Source of the DNA: an uncultured Lachnospiraceae bacterium
GTDB lineage: Bacteria; Bacillota; Clostridia; Lachnospirales; Lachnospiraceae
Assembly: GCA_945949085.1 (NCBI GenBank)
Contig: CAMFDJ010000004.1
Location: 1 to 64,000 of the forward strand
Length of the DNA: 64,000 nucleotides
Direction: 5' to 3'
Position numbers and translations under genes: made by a program. The notes under the pieces are model-generated. The model was not told the origin of the DNA. It made no database searches and saw nothing but the letters and a program-made list of their open reading frames with translations. Shown here piece after piece: positions 36,348 to 44,488 of this stretch; the stretch's first letter is position 1; every line of letters begins with the position of its first letter.

Positions 36348-36380
36348 ATTTTTACCACCTTTGCTATTATTTTTAACATC

Positions 36381-36386
36381 ATTATA
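36381..36386 (-). promoter_or_regulatory. Possible -10 element for the acyltransferase
   Basis: Perfect TATAAT on the minus strand 35 bases before the chosen start; the -35 (TAGCAT, spacer 17) is weak. Confidence 0.35.
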
Positions 36387-36483
36387 ATGTTCCACCTCTG
36401 TATATGCTACCAAGCAAATATAACATTGGTTCATTTATTTTGTTAAAAATGGTGGCAACGAAATAATTCACTTGCCCGGCTTC

Positions 36484-37989
36484 TCAGTTCCACTTCTCCA
36501 CCGCTGCGTTGTAATATTCCATCAGCACAGGCTTTGTGAGCCGGTTGATTTCTACGTCTTTGTCTGTCTCATCCTTTCCAAAGCAAAAAAGTGCCGAAAC
36601 ATTTTCCTGCGTCAGATACTTAGTCTCCACATCAAACGTCAGATTATCCGTAAGCTCGCTTCTGCTTGCCATGTTAAATCCCCAGTCGCCAAAAGCCGGC
36701 ACCTGTAAATGATAAGGCCGCACAAAAAATCCTTCACTCTCTATGGTCCGGTTAATACACCAGAACGCCTTAGTGGCATAATAGGGACTGGTCGACTGTA
36801 CCACCATCACGCCATCCTCTTTTAGGCAGTTTCCGCACATCCGGTAAAATACATTGGAATACAATTTATTGAGCGATTCGCAGTTGGGATCGGGCAGATC
36901 CACAATGATCAGATTGTACTGCTCCCCGGCACGCTCCAGATACTCATAGGCATCCATATTGTGAATGGTAAGCTTATCCGACTGCAGACTGTCCTGATTG
37001 ATGGCCGCAATATTTTCATTCGTAGAACAAATCCGAATCATCTCTGCATCCAGATCGACCAGATCGATATGCTTCACATCCTCGTATTTGAGCACCTCAC
37101 GCACGGCAAGGCCGTCTCCGCCGCCCAAGACCAGTACATCCTCTCTCTTTGAAAGCTCGCTCATCGGCACATGGACAAGCGCTTCATGGTAACGGTATTC
37201 ATCCGCTGTGGAAAACTGACAGTTCCCATCGATGTAAAGACGCACATCATCTCTGTGCTTTGTCACCACAATCTTTTGATATTCCGTCTGCTCCATATAA
37301 ATGATGTGATCCCTGTACAGGCCACCCTCAATCGACTCCGAAATATTATCTGCAAACACCATGCCAAGCAGCATACATGCCGCAAGCACTACTGCCAGCA
37401 TGCGATACATTCTGATATGAACCACGCGCTCTCCAAATTTCCACAAAATCAGCATCGCCGCCGTGATATTCAACAGCCCGCAGAGAAATGACGTGGCAAA
37501 GTACCCAAGCTTTGGCAGCAAAAGAAGGGGAAAGGCAATGGCACCGAGCAATCCTCCGATATAATCAAAACTGAAAATCGAAGAAAGCGTCACAGAAAGA
37601 TTATTCTCATCTGCCTCAATGATTCTTGTCATGATGGGGATTTCCGCTCCGGCGAGTGTACCGATCAGAATGATCTCGAGATACATCACCACCGCATAAT
37701 TGGAAATATAAATATTGGACAGGAAAAGCAGAAGGGAGCTTACGCCCCCAACGATGCCTATACTTAACTCTATGGTTACAAATATCGGAAATAAATTTTT
37801 TTGAAAAAATTTGGAAATATAGGATCCAAAACCAAGCGCTGCCATGTAAAGTCCAATGGTAATGGAATATTGCAGCGTACTATTTCCTAAAAGATAGGAG
37901 CTGACCGCACTGATGATCAGTTCATAACACATGGAACAGCCTGAGATGATCAGCGTTGTCAGCATCAAAAGTCTATACTTTTTACTCAT
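36484..37989 (-). CDS. speE: Membrane-fused spermidine synthase-like protein
   Basis: 501 residues. Residues 1-220 form seven or so membrane helices; residues about 230-490 form the aminopropyltransferase fold. Signatures are DEYRYHEALVHVPM, VLVLGGGDGLAVREVL, DLVDLDAEMI and VDLPDPNCESLNKLYS, including the acidic residues that bind decarboxylated AdoMet and polyamine. Expected to transfer an aminopropyl group to putrescine or another amine at the membrane. It is the last gene of a set with SpeD, DUF4178, DUF350 and zinc-ribbon proteins. The true acceptor may differ from putrescine. Confidence 0.88.
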   Translation of the reverse strand: MSKKYRLLMLTTLIISGCSMCYELIISAVSSYLLGNSTLQYSITIGLYMAALGFGSYISKFFQKNLFPIFVTIELSIGIVGGVSSLLLFLSNIYISNYAVVMYLEIILIGTLAGAEIPIMTRIIEADENNLSVTLSSIFSFDYIGGLLGAIAFPLLLLPKLGYFATSFLCGLLNITAAMLILWKFGERVVHIRMYRMLAVVLAACMLLGMVFADNISESIEGGLYRDHIIYMEQTEYQKIVVTKHRDDVRLYIDGNCQFSTADEYRYHEALVHVPMSELSKREDVLVLGGGDGLAVREVLKYEDVKHIDLVDLDAEMIRICSTNENIAAINQDSLQSDKLTIHNMDAYEYLERAGEQYNLIIVDLPDPNCESLNKLYSNVFYRMCGNCLKEDGVMVVQSTSPYYATKAFWCINRTIESEGFFVRPYHLQVPAFGDWGFNMASRSELTDNLTFDVETKYLTQENVSALFCFGKDETDKDVEINRLTKPVLMEYYNAAVEKWN

Positions 37990-38051
37990 GTCGCTTCCCT
38001 TTTATCATTATAGAAATCTGTAAATTAAATGATGCAAAATGACTATGCAAA

Positions 38052-38102
38052 TATGCCCGATTCTGTAACATCGCACAAAGCACATGTACATTTTCGGGCA
38101 TA
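38052..38102 (-). repeat. Long-loop hairpin between DUF350 gene and speE
   Basis: TATGCCCGA (38052-38060) pairs with TCGGGCATA (38094-38102) across a 33-base loop. It lies between two co-directional genes and may slow read-through or stabilise mRNA; there is no strong T-run. Confidence 0.4.
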
Positions 38103-38122
38103 AACACAAACTCTTTTTCATT

Positions 38123-38545
38123 TTACTGAATGACACCGCTTACAATAAATGCGATTCCCACAAAGATACCAAATACCATGATGCCTGCTGCCTCATTCTT
38201 CTCCTTAAGAGCCACATTAAAATTAAACTTCTTATTCACGATGTCTACCACAAAGTAAGCAATGACAAACGCTACGATTCCGATCGCAGAAAAGACAACT
38301 GTGTCAATCGTTCCCTGCAAAAGAGTAGCTGCTTCACTGATTTCTGTGGAAAGGATCGCAGAACGGATCACAAACCCAAGACCGGCATAAATTCCTGCAG
38401 ATACCCAGCCGACTGCCTTATTTCCCTCCCTGATCTCCTGCGGAAAATCCACCGGAATGGCAAGGTCAATCAGAAAATAACCAACCATCATCATAATAAG
38501 TCCGATTACAAGATAAACCAATGTTTCAATTGCTACTGTTACCAT
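38123..38545 (-). CDS. DUF350 membrane protein (YjfL family)
   Basis: 140 residues with four hydrophobic helices in two similar halves (LVYLVIGLIMMMVGYFLIDL and AIGIVAFVIAYFVVDIVNKK), the DUF350 pattern of an internally duplicated two-helix unit. Function is not established; the family recurs beside SpeD/SpeE-like and DUF4178 genes in many bacteria. Ribosome site AAAGGAG upstream of ATG; about 60 bases from DUF4178. Confidence 0.86.
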   Translation of the reverse strand: MVTVAIETLVYLVIGLIMMMVGYFLIDLAIPVDFPQEIREGNKAVGWVSAGIYAGLGFVIRSAILSTEISEAATLLQGTIDTVVFSAIGIVAFVIAYFVVDIVNKKFNFNVALKEKNEAAGIMVFGIFVGIAFIVSGVIQ

Positions 38546-38604
38546 ACCTTTTTTCTCCTTTTCATTTCTAATTTCTAACTTGCCGTTTTGCCAAATATCT
38601 TTTT

Positions 38605-39687
38605 CTACTTTCCACTGCTCAGGCCGCCGCCATCTGAACTTCTGTTATTGATGCTCGCCTGCCGGACAGAATTGGAATAGGAATCAAAATATCCGTTACC
38701 GATGTTGTGAATCGTATCTCCATCGTACATCGAGTACGCCGACGCTGACTTTTTAAATGTGCTCGCATCCTTTGCATAGCTACTGCTGTGATAATGACTT
38801 CTATACCAGTGAGAATCCGCAGCAGAACTCTTGTAAGGTTCGTTATCTGAGGTATAATTATATTTCCTGTCGGAAATCTGAACAAATACACTGCCTTCTT
38901 CTCCCTCCGGATGATAAATCAGACAATATTCCTTCTTCGTTAAAATTGCAATCTCCGCATCGGTAATATCATCCTTTTGCGTGACCGATTCCGTTTTTCC
39001 TTCAATTCCATCAATGATCCGCATCGCCACATCATCTGTCGTAGCCGGACTGTAATCATAGCGATATACCGTCGCCGTTTGCTTTTCATTCCCCGTTATG
39101 CTGGTTTCATACACAAAATACGAACTGTTTTTCAGATACTTGCTCATATCCCTGCCGCCTGTCGATGAGGTTAGCGCAGGTCCAAAAAGACAAATAATAG
39201 ATGTAATGACGATAAGCCATATTGCCAGTTTGGCACTTGCACTATTGGAAGAAGACTTTGGCTTTTCATACCCGGTTTCTATGATGTCACTCTTTTCTAT
39301 GTACTCACCCGTGGAATACTCTGTACCATCGCTCCACATTTCCACCGAGAGTGTGTGATCCTCCGAATCATCCTCATATTCCATGAAGTTTGCTCTCTCT
39401 CCCGGATCGACATCCACGTCTCCCCCGTAGCTTTTCACCACCTGCACACCTTCGTCCACCTTGTGCCATTCAGGTCCGATCTGCCCTCTGACCTGATTGG
39501 CAGGCCATGAGATCGAATACTCCTGATAAATATCATCGCAGGAAAGCCAGCATTCTCCTTTGTTTGTCTTTAATCGATATTCCGTCCAGTCTTTTCCGCC
39601 ATCCTGCGGATTGACATACTGAATATAACCGATAACCTTTGCATCCATGCTACCGATCCGCAACAAGGTACCAACCTTGTATCCCAT
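38605..39687 (-). CDS. DUF4178 membrane-anchored protein
   Basis: 360 residues. Residues 1-145 match DUF4178 (GTLLRIGSMDAKVIGYIQY, DWTEYRLKTNKGECWLSC), a small beta-rich domain; one membrane helix lies near 153-172; the remaining 190 residues are an exported Ser/Tyr-rich region ending SSDGGGLSSGK. Function unknown. Strong AAAGGAGG ribosome site. Placed between SpeD and DUF350, as in the conserved polyamine-linked neighbourhood. Confidence 0.82.
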   Translation of the reverse strand: MGYKVGTLLRIGSMDAKVIGYIQYVNPQDGGKDWTEYRLKTNKGECWLSCDDIYQEYSISWPANQVRGQIGPEWHKVDEGVQVVKSYGGDVDVDPGERANFMEYEDDSEDHTLSVEMWSDGTEYSTGEYIEKSDIIETGYEKPKSSSNSASAKLAIWLIVITSIICLFGPALTSSTGGRDMSKYLKNSSYFVYETSITGNEKQTATVYRYDYSPATTDDVAMRIIDGIEGKTESVTQKDDITDAEIAILTKKEYCLIYHPEGEEGSVFVQISDRKYNYTSDNEPYKSSAADSHWYRSHYHSSSYAKDASTFKKSASAYSMYDGDTIHNIGNGYFDSYSNSVRQASINNRSSDGGGLSSGK

Positions 39688-39747
39688 CCTTACACTACCT
39701 CCTTTTCTTCTTTCTTCTATTTTGTTTCACGTTCTCCGAAAACGACA

Positions 39748-40107
39748 CTATTTTGCATCCTTATCCATCTCTCCATCACCGATATCCCGGTGAATGGTGC
39801 GAACCACAATACGACCGGCACCAAACTGCTGCTTTAACATCTCTGCGATGCCCTCTACGACTTCATCCTTGCAGGAAAAAATATCGATTGCCGCATACCC
39901 ATATTCCGGCCAGGTATGTACCGAAAAATGAGAGGTGGAAATCACCGCAAAATAGGTTACGCCAACCGGCTCAAATTTATGCGTACATTCTTCCACAATC
40001 TGTGCACCCACAAAGGCAATCGCCTGATGCGCAGCCTCCTTCAGTGCTTCTACGTCATTTATCGCATCCGTGCACTCATACAAATCTGCAATCAGCTGTA
40101 CTGCCAT
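39748..40107 (-). CDS. speD: S-adenosylmethionine decarboxylase proenzyme
   Basis: 119 residues, the usual size of the short bacterial form. Self-cleavage before S59 (in STSHFSVHTWPEYGYAAIDIF) would create the pyruvoyl cofactor; H64 and C79 match the processing and proton-transfer residues. The residue before the serine is Thr rather than the common Glu. It supplies decarboxylated AdoMet for the SpeE-like enzyme three genes downstream. It follows the zinc-ribbon gene by 18 bases. Confidence 0.9.
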   Translation of the reverse strand: MAVQLIADLYECTDAINDVEALKEAAHQAIAFVGAQIVEECTHKFEPVGVTYFAVISTSHFSVHTWPEYGYAAIDIFSCKDEVVEGIAEMLKQQFGAGRIVVRTIHRDIGDGEMDKDAK

Positions 40108-40125
40108 ATCTTCATTTCTCCACCA

Positions 40126-40455
40126 TTATTTTTTTACAAACAGACGCCCCGTAAGCTTGTGAAGCATTCCGTAATTGGTCTTTGCCTCCTCTTTTCCCGC
40201 ACCGCATTTACTGCAGCTGCCAACGTCCGAACGATTATACGAACCGCAGTACTCACAAAGCCAGTCCGGCGCATCGGAAGTTTTTTCCTTTTCCGCCTGC
40301 GTAAGCGTTGCCGCATCTAAATCCTGCGGCAGATAAAACATCGTCTCAATACCTCTCGGTTTCCCGCAAGCCGGACAACTGTCAAACCTTGCTTTAATCG
40401 CCCTCGTCCCGCACACGGCGCAGTCCCAAAGTCCTTCTATCCTCTTTCCTTCCAT
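40126..40455 (-). CDS. Double zinc-ribbon protein
   Basis: 109-residue soluble protein with two four-cysteine ribbons: CAVCG...CPACG near 11-32 and CEYCG...CSKCG near 78-95. It is paralogous to the N-terminal part of the next zinc-ribbon protein upstream (EGLWDCAVCGTR versus KGYWSCSYCGT). The ribbons probably bind protein partners or RNA; function unknown. It lies 18 bases before speD in the same operon direction. Its ribosome site is weak. Confidence 0.75.
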   Translation of the reverse strand: MEGKRIEGLWDCAVCGTRAIKARFDSCPACGKPRGIETMFYLPQDLDAATLTQAEKEKTSDAPDWLCEYCGSYNRSDVGSCSKCGAGKEEAKTNYGMLHKLTGRLFVKK

Positions 40456-40508
40456 CTGCTTTAATCGCGTTTCCTTTCCTTCTTAAGTACCATAAGCATA
40501 ACATAGAA

Positions 40509-40548
40509 CCGGCTGCTTGAAAAGGAAATCCGCTTTTCAAGCAGCCGG
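40509..40548 (-). terminator. Perfect 16-base hairpin between the two zinc-ribbon genes
   Basis: CCGGCTGCTTGAAAAG (40509-40524) pairs exactly with CTTTTCAAGCAGCCGG (40533-40548) around an 8-base loop. The minus-strand tail is only TTCTATGTT, so it may be a partial terminator or an mRNA-stabilising element between the two genes. Confidence 0.55.
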
Positions 40549-40618
40549 AATTTTCATGCCCTACTATTTATATCAACTTGAAACAATCCGTCCTTATTAC
40601 AATAAAAGAAAAGTTGTT

Positions 40619-41746
40619 TCACTCCGCTGATTTTGAATATGTCATTCCGAGCCGGTTCTGTTTGAAAACAAAACCGTCACCATACTCCGTATTGATCCAT
40701 TCTTCGTAGTCAGCAGACTCTTTGCTGCCATCATCATAATAGACAATATAGGTTTCGCTGCGTTTTGTATCACGTTCATTTTCTTTTAGGACATAGGATT
40801 CATCCCAATACGGTTTTTTATCCTGTCCCGCAGAAGAATACACCGCTTCATCAAACCACCGCTCAATCTCGTAATAATACTTTGTGGCATATATGGGCTC
40901 CTGCCTGTAAACCGGCTCCTGATGACTCTCGGTATAGGTTGCTGTCCTATACACCGGAGTCTGATTGGCAACTTCAGAAAATGTACCATTTCCATTATCA
41001 ATGTATGAATAAGATGTTTCATAATGATCAAGAACCTGTCTTGTTTTTGTCTCATTTACGGTTTCATAGTGGTCAAGGACGGTTTCGTATTCTTTGAATT
41101 CCCATTTTTCATCATACACCCGCCCGCCATCCGGAACAGACCAGTCATCTTCCTTTACCGTGCGTTCCTGCTCCAGTGTAATCTGTCTTTCCCAGGAGAA
41201 ATCCGTGACAGTCACTGTCTTTGTCACAGGTGCAAAAAGGAAAATAAAAAGAAATACAAAAAGCATCATGACAGCCGGAAGCTTATATTTTTTCAGCAGT
41301 CTCAAAATATGATTTTCAGATGAAGGCTGCCCATCTTTAATGCCATCCTGCAGCGCAAGATCCTGCCGGTCAGAAATAGACACGTTTTCTTCTCCCGGAT
41401 AGTCCGGTTGCAAGGGAGACTCCTCTTTATGTATCTGCGCCTCTCCATATTCACGTGTAGCTTCCGATCTTAATCCTCCGCATGCCACACAGCTTTCAGC
41501 AGAATAATTATTCAGCTGGCCACAGTAATCACAGATCCAGTCTTTATGGTTTCCATCGCATTCTTCTTTTGTAATGCCTGCCTTTTCAAGCTCTTCATCT
41601 GTAACTTCGGTCACAGCGCCCTTCATATAATACTTTACATCTCTTGATTTCTGTTTACCGCAGTTTGGGCAGATATCTGTCAGTCCGTCAATATCACAGG
41701 TACCACAATAGCTGCAAGACCAGTATCCTTTTACAATCCTTCCCAT
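40619..41746 (-). CDS. Zinc-ribbon protein with membrane anchor and exported Tyr-rich domain
   Basis: 375 residues. Two ribbons at about 11-32 (CSYCG...CPNCG) and 71-90 (CDYCG...CVACG) face the cytoplasm; one helix near 154-170; the exported part (175-375) has repeated HYETVNETKT/HYETSYSY and PVYRTATY/PVYRQEPIY motifs ending in YYYEIERWF. No enzyme signature. First gene of the polyamine/DUF350 set, with AAGGAG ribosome site. The architecture suggests a membrane adaptor that couples an outside domain to cytoplasmic zinc ribbons (inference). Confidence 0.72.
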   Translation of the reverse strand: MGRIVKGYWSCSYCGTCDIDGLTDICPNCGKQKSRDVKYYMKGAVTEVTDEELEKAGITKEECDGNHKDWICDYCGQLNNYSAESCVACGGLRSEATREYGEAQIHKEESPLQPDYPGEENVSISDRQDLALQDGIKDGQPSSENHILRLLKKYKLPAVMMLFVFLFIFLFAPVTKTVTVTDFSWERQITLEQERTVKEDDWSVPDGGRVYDEKWEFKEYETVLDHYETVNETKTRQVLDHYETSYSYIDNGNGTFSEVANQTPVYRTATYTESHQEPVYRQEPIYATKYYYEIERWFDEAVYSSAGQDKKPYWDESYVLKENERDTKRSETYIVYYDDGSKESADYEEWINTEYGDGFVFKQNRLGMTYSKSAE

Positions 41747-41785
41747 GCACTTCTCCTTGATTCTCTATTCGCAAATTTTTCATAT

Positions 41786-41813
41786 ATCATATTGTATCAA
41801 GTCGCCGGCACAA
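41786..41813 (-). promoter_or_regulatory. Possible promoter of the zinc-ribbon/polyamine operon
   Basis: Minus-strand TTGTGC (41813-41808), 16-base spacer, TATGAT (41791-41786), about 40 bases before the first gene. Confidence 0.45.
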
Positions 41814-41858
41814 CTACCAGTCCCAAGTACGTGAAATATATGCAAGAACAAATCATAC

Positions 41859-41903
41859 TCAAACAAAACAAGCTTCAAACCCTACATACAAGGATTTGAA
41901 GCT
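41859..41903 (-). terminator. Terminator of the membrane HD-GYP gene
   Basis: AGCTTCAAATCC pairs with GGGTTTGAAGCT (41871-41903, one wobble) and is followed on the minus strand by TGTTTTGTTTG. Confidence 0.75.
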
Positions 41904-41917
41904 CTAAAAGCCGGCCA

Positions 41918-44395
41918 TCAATTATAATAAATGATCTCCGCAATTTCCAAATCAACCTCCAGCATCTTTTCCGCAAACAGCGGATCAAACTGCGTTCCCT
42001 TGCCCTTTTCGATCTCGCCGCGTACCTTTTCCTGCGGCATTGCTTTTCGGTAACTTCGATTACTTGTCATGGCATCGTAGCAATCCGCAACTGCAATGAT
42101 TCGTGCAATTTCAGGAATCTCCTCACCAGCAAGTCCATCCGGATATCCCTTTCCGTCATACCGTTCATGATGATAATGGGCACCGATTGAAATATTCTCA
42201 ATCTGCGTCAGATTGCAAAGCAAACGATGTCCGATTTCCGGATGCGTCTTGATAATTTTATATTCCTCATCATCCAATCTTGCCGTTTTATTGATGATTT
42301 CATCCGGCACGCCGATCTTACCGATATCATGCAAAAGACCTGCATAATAAATCTGCTTACATTCCTTCTGATCCTTGCCGAGCTTTTGCGCGATCATTTG
42401 GGAATACTTTGCCACACGCTTCGAGTGGCCGTTTGTGTACTTATCCTTCGCATCGATCGTACCAACCAGAGTCTCGATGACCTGTGTTGCGAATTCGTCC
42501 TGCTCCTCAAAAAGAGCTTCGATTTTATCCGCCATGTCATTCACACCGGCGCTGATGACACCCAGCTCATCCTTTGTGATTTTGTTAACTCGCGCATCCA
42601 GATTCCCTTGTGCGATCTCACCCACTGTTTTACTCGTAATCCGAAGATTGCGGATAATATAGTATGCCAGTATATATAACAAGGTGCCCAAAATAAGTCC
42701 GAGTATCACGGAAAGGATCGCAACCTTCTCCTTAATCTTATCTTGCGTAATTTTTAGTTTATCCAAATTGCCATATACATCAATAAAACCGAAAATCTCC
42801 CCGTTCTCATCTCTTAAATAGGTAATACTATCCAAATCGGTTCTTCCGACACTGTTGGTTTCAAAATGATACGTGTCCGTATCCGCCAAACGGTGCTGTT
42901 CGTCAAAATCATACTGTGCGGAATACGCGTACAGACAATCTGTCGTCGTACTATACAAAAGCAAATGTACGCCGTTTTCAAAATACTTATACACACTGAT
43001 CTGAACACTATCACTCCAGGTACTCGCATCTTTCATATTTTCCATAAGCTCCAGACGCATTTCTTCCAGCTTGTCCGCATCCTCTAAGGATGCAACAGAA
43101 TATAGTGTGTCTTTGTCCAGCTGATTTTGATAAAATGCGCCTATCGCATCATATTCTTCATACTGCTGCGCCTTGAAATCCTTTTCGATGACATCCATTT
43201 CGTAATAAGTAACAAATACGATTCCACCGAGTGTGATGGGCATGATAATCACGAACAGCTTACTGCGAAGTGACAGACGCCAGTTCATAATACTGCCGCA
43301 TAACAACACAAATCCGACAATGCCCAGCACATAAAGCAGAATGTACAAAATGCTTCGAAACCATTTCCCTGCCAAAACACCGGAAGGTAACGCATACGCA
43401 CCAACATTATCTATCTCCAAAAATTCTTTCATATCGGCTGTGTATAACAGACAATCCGAATAACAAATCAAAACCTTACCATTTCCATTGTTCACAGCCG
43501 ACAGACCATAATTATTCAAAATGCGCTTCTGATAATCCTGCACAAGAAGTGTATCTGTCGGGACACTGAGTGCCGGTTCAAGGGTATTATCGACAATCTG
43601 ATAGATGAAATCAAAATAACGTCCATCTGTTACAAAATGTTTCCCATCCAGATATATGTACTGATTGACAATGATCCCGGTTTCATCCTCATCAAAATTG
43701 TAATCAATTTGTCCCAGCGACTCTATGCTGCCATCCGCCCAGCCAAGTGCCAATGTGCCATCTGCATACGCAAGCGTAATCGTATCATCCTCCGTAAATC
43801 CAAGTGCAAAGGCCTGATCGATTTGTTCGCAATCATAGTTGCCGTAAGGCTCCGTCTTGCCGGTTTCCACATTCATTTGGGAAAACTGTTTTGTATTTTC
43901 ATTGTAATAATAGACAAATCCAGCCTGACATTTAAAGCCTCTGATCGAAGACTCTGTCCTATCTGTTCCAATCTCCGGAATAACAAACTGTCTGCTTTCC
44001 TTCCCGTCTGTTCCATATTGATATAAAACTTCTTCCACTACGTATTGGTAATTTTCATCAAATCGCAGGACATCAATGTATACGCGGTTTTGCTCATCGA
44101 AAAATACCTTATGAATCTGTGCATACCCATCGCATATTTCGCGCTTTGCCTTCAGCCATTGTATCTTTTGATTCGCATTGTCCAGCAAAAGAACCGTCTC
44201 CATATTGTCAACCAAAACAACATAGGAATCATCTGTGCTGACATCTGCTGCTGAAATCACGCTGATCTCATATTTCCCTTTTAGACTGATACCATAATCC
44301 TCAAGCCCCCTGTATCCCAGAAAACAAAGACCTGCCAATAGCACAAGTACCATTCCGATGATTAATGTTTTTTTCTTAATTTGACTCTTCTTCAT
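41918..44395 (-). CDS. Membrane HD-GYP cyclic di-GMP phosphodiesterase with extracellular sensor
   Basis: 825 residues. Signal anchor at 9-27; an exported region to about 330 made of beta-rich repeats resembling a propeller (VVLVDNMETVLLLDNANQ, DGTLALGWADGS); two further helices near 345-400; a second sensor with TM near 565-590; a HAMP-like linker near 590-640; then HD-GYP with H690-D691 approximately (LLHDIGKIGVPDEI) and HHERYDGKGYPDG. Expected to break down cyclic di-GMP in response to outside signals. Ribosome site AAAGGG; monocistronic with its own terminator. Confidence 0.88.
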   Translation of the reverse strand: MKKSQIKKKTLIIGMVLVLLAGLCFLGYRGLEDYGISLKGKYEISVISAADVSTDDSYVVLVDNMETVLLLDNANQKIQWLKAKREICDGYAQIHKVFFDEQNRVYIDVLRFDENYQYVVEEVLYQYGTDGKESRQFVIPEIGTDRTESSIRGFKCQAGFVYYYNENTKQFSQMNVETGKTEPYGNYDCEQIDQAFALGFTEDDTITLAYADGTLALGWADGSIESLGQIDYNFDEDETGIIVNQYIYLDGKHFVTDGRYFDFIYQIVDNTLEPALSVPTDTLLVQDYQKRILNNYGLSAVNNGNGKVLICYSDCLLYTADMKEFLEIDNVGAYALPSGVLAGKWFRSILYILLYVLGIVGFVLLCGSIMNWRLSLRSKLFVIIMPITLGGIVFVTYYEMDVIEKDFKAQQYEEYDAIGAFYQNQLDKDTLYSVASLEDADKLEEMRLELMENMKDASTWSDSVQISVYKYFENGVHLLLYSTTTDCLYAYSAQYDFDEQHRLADTDTYHFETNSVGRTDLDSITYLRDENGEIFGFIDVYGNLDKLKITQDKIKEKVAILSVILGLILGTLLYILAYYIIRNLRITSKTVGEIAQGNLDARVNKITKDELGVISAGVNDMADKIEALFEEQDEFATQVIETLVGTIDAKDKYTNGHSKRVAKYSQMIAQKLGKDQKECKQIYYAGLLHDIGKIGVPDEIINKTARLDDEEYKIIKTHPEIGHRLLCNLTQIENISIGAHYHHERYDGKGYPDGLAGEEIPEIARIIAVADCYDAMTSNRSYRKAMPQEKVRGEIEKGKGTQFDPLFAEKMLEVDLEIAEIIYYN

Positions 44396-44488
44396 AGTAT
44401 CCCTTTTGCTTTATGTATTATGATATTGGAGGAAAAAAGTATTTTTCCCCCATGATACCTACGGATTTCGCTACGATATCTGCGATTT

